Source: Helicoverpa zea | Lineage: Eukaryota > Arthropoda > Insecta > Lepidoptera > Noctuidae | Length of the DNA: 64,000 nucleotides | Direction of reading: 5' to 3' | Assembly: GCF_022581195.2 (NCBI RefSeq) | Contig: NC_061462.1 | Location: 7,626,001 to 7,690,000 of the forward strand | Part shown: piece after piece, positions 61,101 to 64,000 of the stretch | How positions within the stretch are numbered: position 1 is the first letter of the stretch | How the letters are laid out: every line of letters starts with the position of its first letter | The notes under the pieces: model-generated | Seen by the model: the letters and a program-made list of their open reading frames with translations, nothing else | The model's database searches: none | Told to the model about the DNA's origin: nothing | Position numbers and translations under genes: made by a program

Positions 61101-64000
61101 CATTTACATGATATTAAACGTATACCTATACAAGTTTGCCAACGTCCCTAATATGGAACAAAGAATATAATATCCGCACGTGCTACAGATATTAAGTTTC
61201 TCTTCGATTCTATTTTTTTCTTAGCTGCTGGTTATTTCACTCGGTTATTTAACGTAGATTGTAAGACCTCATGAAACTAAATAATGAAGCATATAAGCTA
61301 CCCTTGATAATATGTAGATATCATCTCAAATGAATATAGGTAAATTATAGCAGATATATACCTAGATAAAACGGCGGGCGCATCAACTGACGCTTTTTAA
61401 ATAGAAAAATCAATGGATGAAAAATGAAAGGATTTTTAATGGGTTACCCACCCGCAAAATAGATTTTTATTCCATACGATTATTGCTATCTAAGGACAAG
61501 GATTCACACGCTCCAAATATACGTCTAAATACCTTAACAGTACCAAAACCATTGTATTTTGAGCAAAATGTGTCGAAAGTTGTTGCTTTCATTAATTTGG
61601 GGGTCCGTAGTACAATAATTGTTCTTCGGCGCGCGGGTGGGCGTCTAAACTTGCTTATTAACATTATTCGGTAGCCCATGGCTTCTATACAATGGTGTGT
61701 CCTAATTATAAACTTTCCTAATTTTCTTTAATCACGTTGTTATGGAAGGTACCTATTTCTTGTACTTAGTGGGAATGGCGAATACTTTGGTGGAATTTTA
61801 ATTATTTTTTTCGTCGTCGGTTTTTTTAAGTTCAACAAAATAGCTCATAGTCAGCACTAAAAAGATCTCATTATTTAATTAGCTGTCCTGCAGAACTTAG
61901 TAGCTACCAACTGGTAAGAGATATAAGCTAGGTTCAAATCTATGTGACAAAAAGCGATCGAGCAGAGCGCTGTGCAGTGACTAGTTTTGTGGTTCAAGTC
62001 GACATACTTAGAACTGGGAATCTACTAGAATCTATCCAGTTATGTAGGTATATTATGTAGAAAGCCTGCCATATACTTAGACTTAATGAATACATTGTTT
62101 ATAACGTCCTGCATTGCGAAGTTTCACAATTCAAAACTACATAATTCCTATATTAAAGTGAAAACCATTAAATTAACTACAGTTAAACTATATCTTTAGG
62201 TATAGTTAACATTCTGAAGTATGCAAAATGTGCGTAAACTAGGTAGCAATAGTCAGGCGCGAAACAATTACTGTTACATATTTAAACATTAGTTTATGAG
62301 GTCAACGACCTCGCTGTAGCAATTAATAATTATGCGTACTTAATTAATGTCAGCGTACACGCTATTTAATGGTATTATAGAGCAATAATATTTTTCATTA
62401 CCATTTAATTGTTAGAAGCTATTCCGCCTTGAAAGTTTTTGCCGCGTTAACAACACAAGAAACATAATACAATTACTGTTAGCGGATTTACTACTACTTA
62501 GTACACAATGTTTGTGTTACAACTAATTAAAATCAATGACCGCAGCAAAAAAAAGTCTAACAACATTTTTTGCTCATCAAATTTCACTTTACATAATGTT
62601 GAACGCACAAAAATTTGTCTAACTTAACCAAATATGATTGCGAACTGTACGTACCGTTTCGCATGATGGCGTCCGATCGTAAAGGGCTGGAGTTGCAAAA
62701 TAAGTAAAAATAAAGGGCTCGCCGGCGGCACGACGGGTAAAGTTCAAAAGGAACTTTTGCTTTTTAACCAGTCGGTCGCCAAGTTTAAATTGCTTTCTAC
62801 CATCACCTACCCTCCAACGACAGAATGGGAAAACTAGTAACGAGAAAATTTAGCTTCGTATACCTATTTATTAAGTAAGTTGGATACGTATCGGAACCAT
62901 TCCGATAGCTAAGAATTGCGTTAGCGCATCATTTATTACAAACATAAATCAATCAAATAGTTTAATATATATCTTCCTGTATCAATTTCGTATGTCGTGG
63001 ATGGTCGGACGTACCATTATCGAGCTAATTATTTACATGCGTCGAACATTAAATTATGTTTCGAGCCTGTTAATAATTGCCTGATAATTAAAATAAATGG
63101 AGTCAACATACTATTAATCATTATAAATTATGTTCACAACTTTTTGTAACTTAAGAGTGATTCAGAGGAATTTTCGTGTCACTGGTGTATTTCAACATCT
63201 TTACGCAATGTTTTGGTGCTGTTGATTGAAAAAAGTAATCTTATAGGTCATCTGCCTGTCTAAAATTAGATGTCTTTTTAAGTTATTTTTCGCAGCTATT
63301 ACGTCATTCGGGGCGCTGTTGCCAATAATTTAGCTGCGTCCTCTCCTCGTACATTCCAAAACCATGATATTGACATTATTCAATAATAACATCTATTCAG
63401 TAACATGAAAAAAGCTCGCAAGAGTGTAATCGACGATCTGATTCGTAAGTATCCCGTAAACGTTGCGATATTTTTAGGAATGTTTAATAAAATGACGTAA
63501 TTACCAGAGTTAGCGCACTTTTACATTTATATTTATCTGCTTAGCAATAGACGCCATTTTGGTTCACAAATCACTCATTGGTTATTGCACGATTTATTGC
63601 ACCGATATGATAAGCAACAATGTAAAGATGATGAACAGTAGAGGAAACCTAAATCAGTTATCATATTTTGATTCATTGGCGCTATAAAATTTCCGTGAGA
63701 CAATTTCAAGGTTGTAAAATGTCATAAAATTATTTACTCAGCAAACCCTTGCCACGTTTGTTTAAAGTGTACATTAATAATGATTTATTATAATACATAT
63801 CTGTTTAATGTGTGTATGTATGGGCAATAAAACGTTTTATGGGACATTTAGTGCGTTGCAACCTCAGAAAACGCTTTTATTGGTATCTAAGCGCCATACA
63901 AAATTGATATAGGCTGAGGTGAGAGAAGTAGTTTGTGGGAAATGCCTTGTTTATTTCTATGGTTATTAAGTTCATTGCTACGATTTTTTAAAGAGAACAG
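55141..64000. other. Long AT-rich intergenic stretch, no gene recognised
   Basis: No supported gene, RNA gene or transposon. A GTGAGT donor-like word at 55397-55402 follows a GC-richer block (55200-55390) on the plus strand but lacks a partner. A short palindrome TTTTTCATAATTTATGAAAAA lies near 57889-57909. GC-richer islands at about 60650-60770 and 62640-62820 (the latter with ATGATGGCG) could be regulatory. Frames of 60-90 codons here are scattered on both strands without domains. Confidence 0.5.

Noticed and set aside
1..64000. Hox homeodomain exons of abd-A or Abd-B
   Set aside because: No homeodomain-like sequence (such as the KIWFQNRRMK motif) was noticed in the sequence or the supplied translations; both genes are presumed to lie outside the window.
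1..64000. CRISPR arrays, LTR retrotransposons, rRNA or tRNA genes
   Set aside because: No regularly spaced direct repeats, paired long terminal repeats or conserved RNA folds were recognised.

Overview
This is a 64 kb piece of an AT-rich insect genome, most likely lepidopteran. It is dense in TAGGTAGGTACCTACC-type words. It also carries dispersed repeats I recognise as typical of moths and butterflies: an RTE-type LINE tail ending in (TGA)n, tails ending ATAATATTAGTATAGAT, and a block containing TTACTGACTAAAAACC. No intact protein-coding gene is visible; every longer reading frame with recognisable content belongs to a transposable element.

The key landmark is at 28262-28322: the hairpin of the Hox microRNA locus, with mir-iab-4 on the minus strand and its antisense partner mir-iab-8 on the plus strand. 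Both arms match the insect mature sequences as I remember them. This places the window in the abd-A/Abd-B intergenic part of the bithorax complex. In Drosophila iab-8 runs in the same direction as the Hox genes. If that geometry holds here, Abd-B lies to the left of the window and abd-A to the right. No homeodomain exon was recognised inside the window.

Upstream of mir-iab-4 on the minus strand is a chain of signals that looks like its host transcript. A CRE / CCAAT / YY1(Pho)-type promoter lies at 33.82-33.88 kb with a CAG|GTAAGT donor at 33613. A candidate internal exon lies at 32396-32217, a GC-rich candidate first exon ends at a GTAAGT donor at 29254, and a 51-nt mini-exon lies at 28560-28510, about 190 nt before the hairpin. 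A second regulatory-looking patch at 24.36-24.72 kb holds a near-palindromic X-box and a Pho/YY1 site.

Mobile elements cluster at two places. At 8.15-10.57 kb two related, internally deleted pogo-like DNA transposons sit 46 bp apart. At 42.64-46.13 kb a third element of similar architecture contains a dispersed repeat and two deletion-derived LINE fragments. Two palindromic MITEs (23.0 and 47.2 kb), an RTE tail (3.3 kb) and three retroelement tails (19.9, 30.7, 53.8 kb) complete the set. The remainder is unannotated intergenic DNA, which in this locus is expected to be rich in cis-regulatory sequence that cannot be delimited by eye from one genome.
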